DNA from: Sphagnum compactum
Taxonomy: Eukaryota > Bryophyta > Sphagnopsida > Sphagnales
Length of the DNA: 64,000 nt
Direction: 5' to 3'
Assembly (NCBI GenBank): GCA_965153455.1
Contig: OZ234496.1
Coordinates: forward strand, 15,616,304 to 15,680,303
Shown here: positions 49,128 through 60,537 of the stretch, in pieces
How positions within the stretch are numbered: position 1 is the stretch's first letter
How the letters are laid out: each line of letters begins with the position of its first letter
Translations under genes and position numbers: made by a program
The notes under the pieces: model-generated
The model's input: the letters and a program-made list of their open reading frames with translations, nothing else
What the model was told of the DNA's origin: nothing
Database searches by the model: none

Positions 49128-49503
49128 GAGTTTTCTGTAATGTCTAGACAACACGGCAACAGTAGCCTGAGTTTGGTCCAAAACCGGATGAGATTTTTAA
49201 AAAAAGGTGCAAAAATGTACATTAGCCTTCAACAGGGCGTCAAACTAAAAAAATGCACCAGTTTTTGTGCCGGTTTTGATCTCATCTTTCCTTTTTCCTG
49301 AGCTACATATATTTTCACTACTCCTACATGTACAACTCCTATAATTACCTCAAACCTTGTGCGTTAAATGCTGATTTTCAGCATTTCATACCCAGATGAT
49401 ATGAAAAACTTCCTTACTTTGTGGACCTCACTCAAAGAGGGGATAGGGGGTGAAAACAGGCCCAAAGACAGGGTGAAGACAGGATTACTTTAAGGAAAAC
49501 TCT
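49128..49503. mobile_element. small nested insertion with AGAGTTTTC inverted ends
   Basis: This 376-bp segment interrupts the right arm of the inverted-arm element; the left arm lacks it. It begins AGAGTTTTC and ends GAAAACTCT. It is non-coding and sized like a MITE. The target duplication is not clear. Confidence 0.65.
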
Positions 49504-50050
49504 ATTGCCTATAGTAAATTCCATGTTATAGTTGCACTTCAATGAAGGCAAAATGTGTTTCTAAAGAACATTGCCCATTTTCATGTGGAGCCATGGCCAA
49601 CTTCTGAGATGAATGCCGTTGCTATGTATGCACGCATCAGCCTCTTTTTGTTCGCTATATATATATAGCCAAAAAGCTATATGATTAAACATGATGAAAT
49701 ATTTTTTGAGATTTTTGGTAGCTAGAATTCCACCAAATTTTAAGAAAATTCACCAAATTTATATACATGGTTCAAGTAAGTACCCTAAAACATTGAAGGG
49801 TTTTTTTAAAAATCAACTTTCATATTTAGCTTATGTCCAAATTAAATGGCTAAATCTCCTCATGAATCATTACCACTTATTTTTCACATCACAAAGTTGA
49901 CAAAAGTACAAGTTGACATGCATAATGTTTAGGATTTAGTATATGCATATACTCTAACATAAGTTGTAGCACAAGTAGGTCAGTTCTCTCTCAACAAACT
50001 CATGTTGACTCAGCCAATTAGAACCATCATCGACTACGTAACTGGCGAGA

Positions 50051-50116
50051 GCAGGCTGGTTATGGGAAAAATTTGAGCCGCATGAGCGGCTCGACTTTTT
50101 CCCGTAACTGGCCTGC
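50051..50116. repeat. long palindrome with 31-bp arms
   Basis: The arms 50051-50081 and 50086-50116 pair across a 4-base loop (atga). The inner part is gagccgc/gcggctc and the middle is poly-A against poly-T. It lies just outside the right arm of the preceding element. Confidence 0.85.
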
Positions 50117-50489
50117 TTGAGCCATGTTATGGGACATAACCGGTGACTCGACAGACGGGATTTCACTTGCCCATAACTGATGACTATGTCAACTTCTGGG
50201 ATGAATGCCGTTGTCACTGTTGCCATAACCCTCCTGCGCCCATCTGGCCAACCCAGTATGCAGCGAATATGGGTTGTAACCTGTGACCTCTCCGCCAATG
50301 GGGTGATGCCACATCACCAATTTGTACGGAGGAACCAGTTATGATCATCATTTTTATTAAAGACTAACACTTGGCCACTAGTACCCCTCATCCGTTCATG
50401 GTCTAATTTATTTCATATCAATCAAAATAATTCAGTCCTAATTAAAGTATGAGAAATTACATGATGTAGAGTTGGGGCAGCTAAGAAAT

Positions 50490-50660
50490 TTAAGTTAAAT
50501 ATTTACCTACTTACTTAGGTAAAAAGGTAGGTAGGTAAGTTACTTTCTAAGCTAAATACCTATTCATATAGGTAGGTACTTAAGTAGGTAGGTACATGGG
50601 TCAACCTACACACCTACTTAACTAAGGAAATAAATAGGTTAGGGAGGTAAGTAGTTTAAA
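50490..50660. repeat. TAGG/CCTA-rich simple repeat
   Basis: Degenerate tetranucleotide words (aggtaggtaagt, ggtaggtac, cctacttaac) recur on both strands. Confidence 0.7.
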
Positions 50661-52560
50661 ATTGTGCATAAGTTTTATTTTTATTTTGGGTTAAGCCTTT
50701 TAAATGGTTCATCCCATGTGCACACATTTTTTAATGTGAAATTAAATGACCACATCTCTTGTTTATATGATGTTCAAACTAGGAATAACGAACAAACAAT
50801 ATGACATAAGTTTTGAAGTTACAACTTCAAAACTTTCTTCATGCCTTTTTTTCTTAATTTTTAACTAACTAACTCTTTAAGTACTCACAACTTGTCGATA
50901 CATAACTCATAGACAAATAAATAACTTAAATATTTTAAAATATTTCCTTTTTAAAAAAGTCTGGTCGAATTATAGATAACATAATTAATGAACAAATAAA
51001 TGAATTTTTATAGTTTTAAATAAATATTACAAATATTTATTTTCAAATTAAGAATAATGCGCTAATAATTGCTATTAAAAAATAAGTTCCTACACAAATT
51101 ATTTATTTAAAAAGTAACATTCAACTAATTACTATATAATTGCATTTATTATTTAAAAACAATTATCGGTCTAACAAATGTTTTTTTTCCATTGGTAATT
51201 AGTAACTATAAATACCATAATATGCTGAACATATATTAATATTTCTTAATACTATAATATTACTATAAAAGTATCTATCATAAATAAGTAATTACAGAAT
51301 TTTTTATTTCAAACATTACTGTATAATAAATCCTGCAATTATATTCATTACAATAATCATTTCAACTACATTATAAATTTTCCAAACTTTTAATTCAGAT
51401 TTCAAGTTATAATTTACAGATTGTGAATAATTATATTCAATTAAAAAATAATTGTGAACTTACTATAATTAATTCTTCTTTGAATAATTACAATGATTTT
51501 AAAATAATGTAACATTAATTATAGTAATTGATTTGTTTTACTGTAATAATATAAAAACTTATGTTGTAGTAATAACTATTTTGTGTTACTTATAATTAAT
51601 AAATATACTCATTTATAATTATTTATAAAAATGATATATTATGAACAAGTAGTTACAAGAAATAAATATTTAATTTATTATATTAAAATCCTTGTATTTA
51701 CGGTAAAAAAATTAATAATTCTAATTAAATTATGTATTCTAAAAACTTAAATAAGAACTAAATTTATAAATTATAATAATAAAGTTTAATTATTCAAGTA
51801 CTGTAATGCTTACTTAACAAATAAATTAAGTGATTACAATGATTTTATGTCACTATAAAAATATTATTATTTATGATAAATTTTTTTATATTAAAAATTT
51901 ACTGTAAATAAGTAAGTAATGAGTAATACATACAATTATTTTAGTGTATCTTTGTTTTTAAATATAGTAATTACAACATTTTTTTTCCTTATTTTAAGAT
52001 TATTATTAAATTTTGAAATAAAAATCTGAATTATAGGACATAACTTCTCAATCAGGATATGAATTTTTTTTATTATTAAAACATAAGTGTTGGAAATACA
52101 ATAGTTATTTTTTATGATTAGAAACTATCATTTTAATTAATGTGAAGATTTATATTGTAATATTATTCATTCATTTTACATAAGCAGTAATAAATAATAA
52201 TTAAAATAATTTATTATAGTTATTTTAAATTTGCAGTTAAATTATTCTAAAATTTTATGACATAATAACAATTATATATTCTATGTACATAATTAAACAT
52301 TCTAATATATTGGAATGTAATTCTTATGAATAATTAAGTTGACTTATAAATTATGTGTCTATTATAATTAATATATAAGTAAAGTAATTATTATGATTTT
52401 ATAATAATTATATATTAATTACAGCAATTTTATTGTTATTGGAAAATATAAAAAAATTAAGTATAATAATCTATGTTGGAATATATTTAATCATAAATCA
52501 AATAATTATAATTGATTTACATAAACATATGTTGATTGCAATTAAACATCACTTCGTTTG
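50661..52560. other. very AT-rich block
   Basis: Nearly 2 kb is made of A/T words (aataatta, ttataatt) with rare G or C and no usable frame. No repeat period is obvious. Confidence 0.7.
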
Positions 52561-54430
52561 TGACTAATGGGACTTTAGATGGTTAATCTTGGATGATAAA
52601 TCAAACCCATATATAGATGTAAACCAATTTAATCATAAGCTAGTCGTAGGTGACTCAGTTGATGTTAGCATAATGTCATAGTAGTTGTAGAGGGCAAAAA
52701 ATTTGTTGCAAAAATCAAATAGTTGCATGTAGTTGTAAATGTGTTGGTCACATATTGACCTTTTTCTTCTAGTGGATGATATTCTACTTGATTTTTTTAA
52801 TTTGACAATTAATTGAGTAAATGTGATTTAGTTATCAATTTCAAAGTTCAAAAACATGATTTTTAAAGGGGCCATGACAATTAGAAATACAAATTTGTAT
52901 TATTTCCGACCTATTTTTGTTCCAATCAAAACTTAATGTCATATACTTTGAAATGCAATGGATAAACATAAGAAAAATATATATAATTGTGAAAAGATTT
53001 AAAAGAAAAGGCCTAGGAATATTATTTGGCTAATTTTGGTTCTTTAACATTTCTTGAGGTGGTTCCTAGTGGTACCACACAATTGTATTTTCACCCAACA
53101 ACCATTTTATGGTTTTTGGGAAGAGGAACAAATTCATCATCAACATCTATAACAAAAGTTTCAAACATGGCATTTGGATCTACAACAAATATTTCAGGTG
53201 AAGAAAATTGCAATTCAAAGGCATGAAGAAAGTTTTTTTGTTCATTAGTGTTGTTGGATTCAAGTACATTGCAAGAAATAAGGTTCTAAGCGGGGGTATG
53301 AGATTTTTTGTTGGGATTCGAACACCAAAAAATCCTTAAACTTGTAATTGTTTGGTAACATTAGAGGAGCCATGCTCTAAAGAAGACCAACAAATTTAAA
53401 GATTGTGATAGCAAAACCATAAATCAAACATTGGTTGGGACCAAAATTCCTACCTTAAATTTTTGTAAAAGATTATGACTAGCACATGATGATGGCATGA
53501 TGAAAAGTAGCTCGCTATGCAAATCCGAATACCTATGCCAGTTGCAATGAAACAAAACTCGAAATCACTTGCATCAGATGGATGTTGTAGCTATCACAAT
53601 GTACACACAATGCACATTACACACATAGTCACAACGCAAAACTTCAACAAACACACCTTAAGACATCAAGGGGAAAAAAATTCACTTGTGGCATGTGGCA
53701 CAAGTGATATGTCATAAGAAGTGAATTGAAAAGCATAATTGAATTTGAGCTTTAAAGGTCTAAAATTTCCTGAATTTCCAGGGGTCTAGTTTTTATTGTT
53801 GCAATTTACAGCTACTTGCAAAGCTCGCACCAAGTTGAAAGCTCTTAGCTCATTGCTCTAGCCTCCAATGACTTTCAAAACATGACTCCAATCCATCATT
53901 GATTGTAACACTACCATTCATTACTCAATGGCTTATCATTGAGTCATGACAACTTAAGGTTAATAGTTCAATTCTCTCTCACATTTTTTTCCAAATGTTT
54001 ATTTGTTGGCGTCCTTGCAACTTGTAGAACATAAGTTAACTTGGTTAAAAAATTGGACATAGAAAGTCGAAAAAAAGTTCTCTTCGAGAGAAATAGAATC
54101 TTTCACTTCTTCACGCAAGTATTATGGACTTCAATCGAGGCTACCAAATAACAAATAAAAAACACATAATCATTGGGTCATTCTTGGGAGGAACGTTGGC
54201 CATGACAAGGAGGTTTTCCAAACCCTGACCCGAGAGGGTCTTTGCAATCATTGGGAGCCACCTTGGCCATCACCGGGAGCTCTTCGCAAACCCAACCTGA
54301 GAAACACCCCAACCATCGCCAGGAGTTTCATGTGAGGTTGACCTTTTCTAAACTTTGACCAAGATCACACGCATGCAACCCATGTAACATTGCCAGAGCT
54401 TTCATGAGCAAACCCAATTGCGACCCAGGC
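52561..54430. other. no recognised gene
   Basis: A 66-codon plus-strand frame at 53026 has no domain. A possible CACTA-type end (cttctagtg) occurs at 52774 after several 'agttg' words, without a partner. The part from about 54180 is GC-richer and low in complexity. Confidence 0.45.
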
Positions 54431-54640
54431 GCCATTGCCAGGTTGTGAGGTGCCCCGAGTGAACGCATCAACACCATTGCCGTGGCCACCCCAAGACACC
54501 AACCCTAAAATGAGCCCATGGATGCAACGCCATTGCGAGGTTGTGAGGTGCCCCAAGTGAATGCATCAACACCATCGCCGTGGCCACCCCAGGACGCCAA
54601 CCTTAAAATGAGCCCATGGATGCAATGCCATTGCCAAGTG
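54431..54640. repeat. 98-bp tandem repeat, 2.2 copies
   Basis: Copies start at 54431, 54529 and 54627 with gccattgc. The 98-base period is not a multiple of three, so the frames that cross it are not coding evidence. Confidence 0.85.
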
Positions 54641-57600
54641 GTTACCCCAAGAGGCCATATTTGGGACGAGCCACCGATTACAGCATCATCACCACAATGA
54701 ATTCATCAATGCAAACCCTATGAGTAGAACTCTCGAGAGCTAATCTCCCAAGACCACTCCTCCATTCTTGCAGGGGTTCTTTTGATTTTTCGAGTGCCAT
54801 CACTCATCAGAGCTTTGGCCCGAGCTCGTTGGAGCACCTCGGAATACTTTTTCATGATTACCTTTAGCATTGATGGTAGCCATGGCAAGAATTACTTGAG
54901 GGTTTTTGCCTTGGTGCACTCAATGTAGAAGGTAGCCGACTTTTATTTTTTTAACACAAAAATAAAGAAAACAATTCAACAAAAAAATAAAGCAACAAAT
55001 TCAAGGAGGAGATTGAAGATTACCTCTTGGCTTGTCGTCATTTGCGTTAAAGGAGCTTGAACTTGAAAATGAAGAACACACATATTTTATACACATGAAA
55101 CCTTAAGAAAAGTTGTTTCCAAAAAGTAATCCCTAAATACTTGAATCCCTTCTTACTTATGAACAACCTAAAATGTTCATTACCTCCTCCTTTATTTCTT
55201 CTTGGTGCTAAGCATGAAGTTTCTCCTCCTCACTTGTGCCATTTCTCTACTTGGTCCACAAAAACGACTATTTCCTTATTCTTGAGTGTTGTCTTTATTC
55301 TCACATTTGTGTAATCTATATCTTGTTAGAATCAATAACACCCATACCAATTTGAATTTATATTACCTCACTATGTTTAATATTACTATTACCATTGTAA
55401 ATCAAATTTACTATAAATAGTACTTCCTTCCATAGTTATATCATTATTATCAATTGTCCTATAATTTTTAGATTCCAAGGAAACATGCAATAAATATATG
55501 GAAAATGTAAGAATTATTTCGTAAAAAGTTTGTCAAGTAATAAGTTTGCCAATGGTTGCAACTTTTCTTCATCCCACAAAATATTATCTTTATATTACTT
55601 ATTGTCCATTTTTTTGTACCTAACCTATCAAGTTTAAATATTGAAATTATGAAATTTTAGGCATGGGAAAGAAAGAATTGCAAGTGATTTCATAATGGTT
55701 TTTGATCATTTGGCTATAGGGGAGACTTGAACTCCAAACAAGGAATAAAAAAAAAACCCTAGTTGGTAGTGTTAATTGTTTTGGAATAATAACTCAACAT
55801 TTTATTATTTTCGAGGTTCTCAATCACCAAAGTGGGAAATAATTCATACAAAATCGCAACGTTTTTTTTTCTAGTGTTTATATTTTAACCTAAATCCCAT
55901 AATTTTTTAATGTTGAAATATTAGTAAGATATTTTTGAATAAAATCATCTATACTTTTTATGTCCTAATTGGTTTAACTAGATAACTCATGGTTAGTTAT
56001 GCCCCGCTAATCAACTGTCACATCAAAATAATAGTTTGTATTTCCTACCATTTAACGACAGTGTAATTGTAGCATTAAAAGGGTTGAATGTAGTTGTCTG
56101 CTTGTTGTGATTTAATACACCACAAGTCTTAGTTGGTTTATTTTGTTATTGGTTAAAGATGTGGTGACTCCACCCTGTTAACTTGCCATGTCCAACCTAA
56201 TTTTTGTACAAATCCTTTCTTGTTTTATGTCCATAGTTTTAATGATGTGTTCTTCTACTATTCTCCAATCATTCTGTTATACTCCTATTTGTTCAAAATC
56301 CTCCCATTTTGTGAGGCCATAGTGTACCAACACCCACCAATGCACCATCAAGGATTCAAGGATGGATGATATGTGATGATATGTGATGAGTTTAGAACGT
56401 TTTCTATTGGGTTCCAGTTTTCTAGCCAATAGTGATGGTTAGTTCGATTGTTATTTTACTATGACACAATTATTTATAAGTAGTATAAATCGAACTCTAC
56501 CAATTCTGTAAAAACTATATACTTTCGTAGTAGTCCCCTAATTTTTAACCTACTTGTCTATATGTTAGACTTGCTTCTTATTGAATGCGTAAGGAAGATG
56601 AAACCATGTAGTAATTTAGTTAAGATCATCCATAACTGAATCATAACCATTGTCCATTGGATGGTGCATTGGGGTCTATTAGTTCACTGTGGCCATTATG
56701 AGGCAACTTGGATTATTCTTTCCTTCCTTTTTTCCTCCTTGATTTATAATTGTACAACTTTGTGTTCCCATACCACAATAACAATTTTTGCTTATGGCAT
56801 CTCATATTGATGTTATTTTTATACTATTTTTGAAGGTTTTTTGTTCACTTGTGCACCCCCCAATACCCTTGTACCCTATTCTAATATTGGGTTCTCCATG
56901 CCACAAACTCCATTTGTAATTTATTTTCTTACAAACCATGGGGCCGCCTTCCTGGATAATGCCAATTATGTTATGTGTCATTTGATTCAATATTGTCCTA
57001 AATTAATAAAAATTCCTTGGGACAATTTGAATGTTACATTAATAGCATTGCACGATTCCAATAAACTCTGGTCCTTGGATAATGGTCCATAGTGGGCATG
57101 ATGTGGTTTGTATTAAAGGTCTTAAAGTTTGGAATTAAATTGGACACCTACAAACATAATTAATGTATGCATACCACCATCTCTTTCACTATTTAATTTG
57201 GGTCACTATATCAATTTCTTTTAGACATTAATGTTATAATTTTCTTTTTTTCATATCGTTCTTTGTTAGCAATGTTTTTTATGAGAATTAAGTTTGACAT
57301 TGTTACTAGGTTCTTGTCTACCCAACTACGCTTTAGTACCACATACTCGAGTAGTTAAGACATATTGCAAGCTACAATCCACTATCAGCAAGAAATGGGA
57401 GAATGGGAACATGCTTGTAGAGACGTCATCAAACTTGGAATTAGTGTAGTGTGTATATTATCAAGTTTGAATACATCTCTCATTCTAGGTTGTTTGGTAA
57501 AGACTACTCTCTGCCCCTTATATCTCCATTCACCTTTTTAACTCTTCAAACCTTTAGATAACTAAAGCCTTCATCGTTTCAACAAACCCATGAGTTTGAT

Positions 57601-57699
57601 AGGTAATAGTGATGACAGCCGAACTCAATAGGGCCCTGCCAAATAGTACTTTGTCGAATCTTAGTAGGGTGTTTACCTTAATTCGGTTAGACAATTAGA
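54641..57699. other. no recognised gene
   Basis: Ordinary AT-rich sequence. The plus-strand frame at 56841-57092 (83 codons) has no domain I know. A transposon-like end (ttttctagtg at 55876) lacks a partner. Confidence 0.45.
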
Positions 57700-59411
57700 T
57701 CAGTTTGGTAGACAAACTGCTTGACCTACAAAGTATCCCTTGTTTCCATCTCCTACACTTGGGCCTTTTCCAGCTTTTGTTGAATCTCATGGAGTTCTTG
57801 ATCCAATTGTCTTTAAGCAAACACAAGACAATTTGTATTATTATTCTTCCATTCTTGTTTGTGAGTTTCAAACTCAAAAGGATCAATATGATGTTCAACA
57901 CATTCTCGTTCATATAGTATTATGCCTTGTAGATGTTCCAACTCCAAGGAAAGTTGTTGGATTCTTTTTCCATAGGACCACTTCACATCCTTCGCTTTCT
58001 TGGCTGATGCATGAACCAATTCTATAAGTTATTCCTCCATGGAATCCTCATGCTCTAAGGAATGCTCTACCCTTGTTCCTTCTCTATAATAATCAAGTGT
58101 CGGAAAAGAGCCATATTCAACATCACCTGGTTGGATAGGGTCTATTCCACCTTCACGAGCAAATCCTAGTGCTTCATACTTGACAAACATGCCTACCGAA
58201 TTTGGTTGGACTACTTTGTTTGCTTGTCTATTGGTGGTAATGCCTGTCGACATTGATTGGGTCACAAGGACTACTTCCGAATTCGGCCAAACTTCATTTG
58301 GGTCACCTACCGAATTTGGTTGAACATTCTTAGCTATGAATTCATTTGGCTTTGTGAAATTCTCCTCATGAGATGCATCCACCATGGAAGTATTTTGCAG
58401 TTTCTTAGTGAATTGTTGGTCCTGTGAATTGGGTTGAAATGTAACCAGCTCTTGCACCTCTTCATCTTCCTGCACATCGTTATGAAGAACACCACCTTCT
58501 TGCACTGCTTTTGTCAATGGATATGCTTGCTCCTACACATGCTCCTCTTCCACAAGTATAATTTCCACCCGTGATGATGTTGCAACCAAATTAACACCTA
58601 CTAAAGGAATTGATGGCACTCGAAGTGTCATTTTCTTTGTCTTCTTTAGGCGTTGAAAATGAGTAATTGGTTCCTTTTCATCTTCTTTTGTGTATTTTAA
58701 TGCATCATAGTGTTTTGCCACAAGAATAAAAGCAGGTTCGATCAAACTATTCCTTAATTTTCCTGCCTTCTGCTGGACTGTGATCATCTCCTTATGCAAT
58801 CGTACCTTAAACCATTCGGCCCAATTCACCTTACCCCTCTCAATGGCACTTACTGCAGATAGTAGGGTTCTTAAGATGTAACGATTACCTTGTCGAAATG
58901 TTGCAACCTTTGCCAATGTTGTTAGTCGCATTTGCATTCTAGAAATGCACACCTTTGCAAGGATATACCCTAAATAGTGCTTGTAATGTTCGTTTTTCCC
59001 TCTTTCAAAATATTCTGACCATTCTTCATTGTATGCTTCCCATGTAGGTATCGCAATCCCTTTTGCTGGTAACTTGAAAATTTGAATGATTGCAAGAAAC
59101 TCCAAAGAAATATGCTTACCATGTAAAATACTTCCTGCATTGGAAACCCAAAAGTCGGAAATGATTTCTTTGATGGTAGGGAGGTCAACAATATTCCAAT
59201 TGAGCTAGTGAAAATTGTCAAACTTTGGTTCAACCATCTAAGCATGTTCCTCCTTCTTGCTTACCCACATTGTCATATACATGCATGCCAGGAAATGAAT
59301 TTGATCCAACATCGCATGGTGGATCTCCACATCTATGTCTTTTGTTTTGGACTTCATCCTCTTAGTTCCATAAGACAACACAACTTTGAGTTTGTGTTTC
59401 CCCATTCATGA
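57700..59411 (-). pseudogene. decayed coding region of unknown family
   Basis: One minus-strand frame runs from about 59304 to 57700 with scattered stops and one or more shifts near 59200-59400. It reads HHAMLDQIHFLACMYMTMWV, then LPTIKEIISDFWVSNAGSIL, WEAYNEEWSEYFERGKNEHY and RLTTLAKVATFRQGNRYILR. An acidic middle follows with repeated VQPNSVG, then a C-terminal coiled-coil-like part (LSLELEHLQGIILYERE; QELHEIQQKLEKAQ). In-frame stops lie at 58530 (TAG), 58026 (TAA) and 57813 (TAA). I do not recognise the family. It could be a retroelement gag-like or accessory gene. It reads the same way as the copia element to its right. Confidence 0.55.
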
Positions 59412-59733
59412 TTCCAAGTGCTACTCCTTGTAATAGTTAAACTTACTATTCCACAACATGAAAATCATCATCATAGTGGGTGGAAGTACTAGTTGCTTGA
59501 TCACACCTATACCAAAATAATCGAGACTTAAATGACATATCAACTCTTCAATTCCCACTCCTCTTCTCTTGTTCTTTTTGTAAGTTTCTTGTTTTGCTTC
59601 ATGTGCTAGTATCTCTAGACCCTCAAAAAAATTTGCTCCAATTATTTGTTAATATATTATTTCTTTATAGCAATAAGCATTCGGAAGTCTATAGGCTGCA
59701 AGGTCTTCTCTATACTTTTCAACTTCTCCCAAC
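59412..59733. other. gap before the copia LTR
   Basis: Nothing recognisable. Confidence 0.45.
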
Positions 59734-60046
59734 TGTTAACAAATAGGAGATCTACTCAAGTGCAAACATAAATCTTTATTGAAAGGAAACTACAACATAA
59801 TGCTCACAACACAAAACACAACATCAAGAACTCTCCAAGGTTCTTGTCACAAGAGATACACAAACTTGTGTAATGAAGAAAAGAGAGGCAAACCATCAAC
59901 ACCAAGGTATTTAACTAAAAGACCAAACCACAAATAACCAAACTAAAATAAGTAACGAAAGTAATTCAACCATGTGAAAGTAACCTAGTTACTTTCCTAC
60001 TCCAGTAACTAATGAAACCTAACTAGTTGAGCTTGAATTCTCAACA
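59734..60046 (-). repeat. 3' LTR of the copia element
   Basis: On the minus strand it runs TGTTGAGAATTC to GTTAACA, 313 bp. An AATAAA signal lies at 59779-59774 on the minus strand. The left flank ends in ccaac; the matching duplication is outside the window. Confidence 0.85.
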
Positions 60047-60537
60047 CTCCCCCTCAAGCTCAAATCCACTTCTAGTACACCAAGCATTTTTCTAAACTTC
60101 TTTAGCTTGTCTGTACCTAAAGCCTTTGTGAAAATGTCAGCAACTTGATCTTCGGTACTGACATGAATGAGGTCAATTTCTTTTGCTAGAACTTTTTCTC
60201 TAATAAAGTGGTAGTGCACCTCAATGTGCTTTGTCCTAGCATGATAGACCGGGTTGTTAGCAAGTAGTATGCTACTAATGTTATCACAATAGATGACAAC
60301 AGGAACATCCACTGACTGTCCCAAATCTGAAAGTAGTTTTTGTAACCAAACTACTTCACATGCAACAATTGCTGCACCTCTGTATTCTGCTTTCGTGCTT
60401 GATAATGCAACTGTTGGTTGTTTTTTACTGCTCCAACTAACAGCACCACTTCCAAAAGAAAACATGAAACCATTGGTTGATCTTCTATCTGAACCATTGC
60501 TAGCCCAATCAGCATCCGTGTATCCATGTACTTGTAA
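60019..60537 (-). pseudogene. RNase H of the copia element
   Basis: The blocks DADWASN, SSKKQPTVALSSTKAEYRGA, YCDNISSILLANNPVYHART and HIEVHYHFIREKV are the standard copia RNase H, ending KKFRKMLGVLE. A TAG at about 60538-60540 separates it from RT, and a shift near 60465-60480 splits the start of the domain. It overlaps the polypurine tract at its end, as in intact relatives. Confidence 0.9.
60047..60057 (-). promoter_or_regulatory. polypurine tract of the copia element
   Basis: The minus strand reads TTGAGGGGGAG directly before the LTR start TGTTG. Confidence 0.88.

Larger units (their letters stand above)
47157..50029. mobile_element. element with 655-bp inverted arms (foldback or MULE-like)
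   Basis: The left arm 47157-47811 is the inverted partner of 48998-50029 once a 376-bp insertion in the right arm (49128-49503) is removed. The outer ends read ggttctaattggctgagtc and its complement. The spacer (47812-48997) has no recognised gene. No transposase is present and I find no clear target duplication. Long arms with a non-coding core fit a non-autonomous foldback or Mutator-like element, but the superfamily is not proven. Confidence 0.75.

Noticed and set aside
50041-50120. Helitron 3' end
   Set aside because: The palindrome is far longer than the usual Helitron hairpin and no CTRR terminus follows it.
46939-52774. A CACTA element between cactaggaaaag and cttctagtg
   Set aside because: The two ends differ after six bases, flanking triplets do not match, and no transposase lies between them.
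54365-54700. Frames on both strands over the 98-bp repeat
   Set aside because: The repeat period is not a multiple of three and the frames stop at unit differences.
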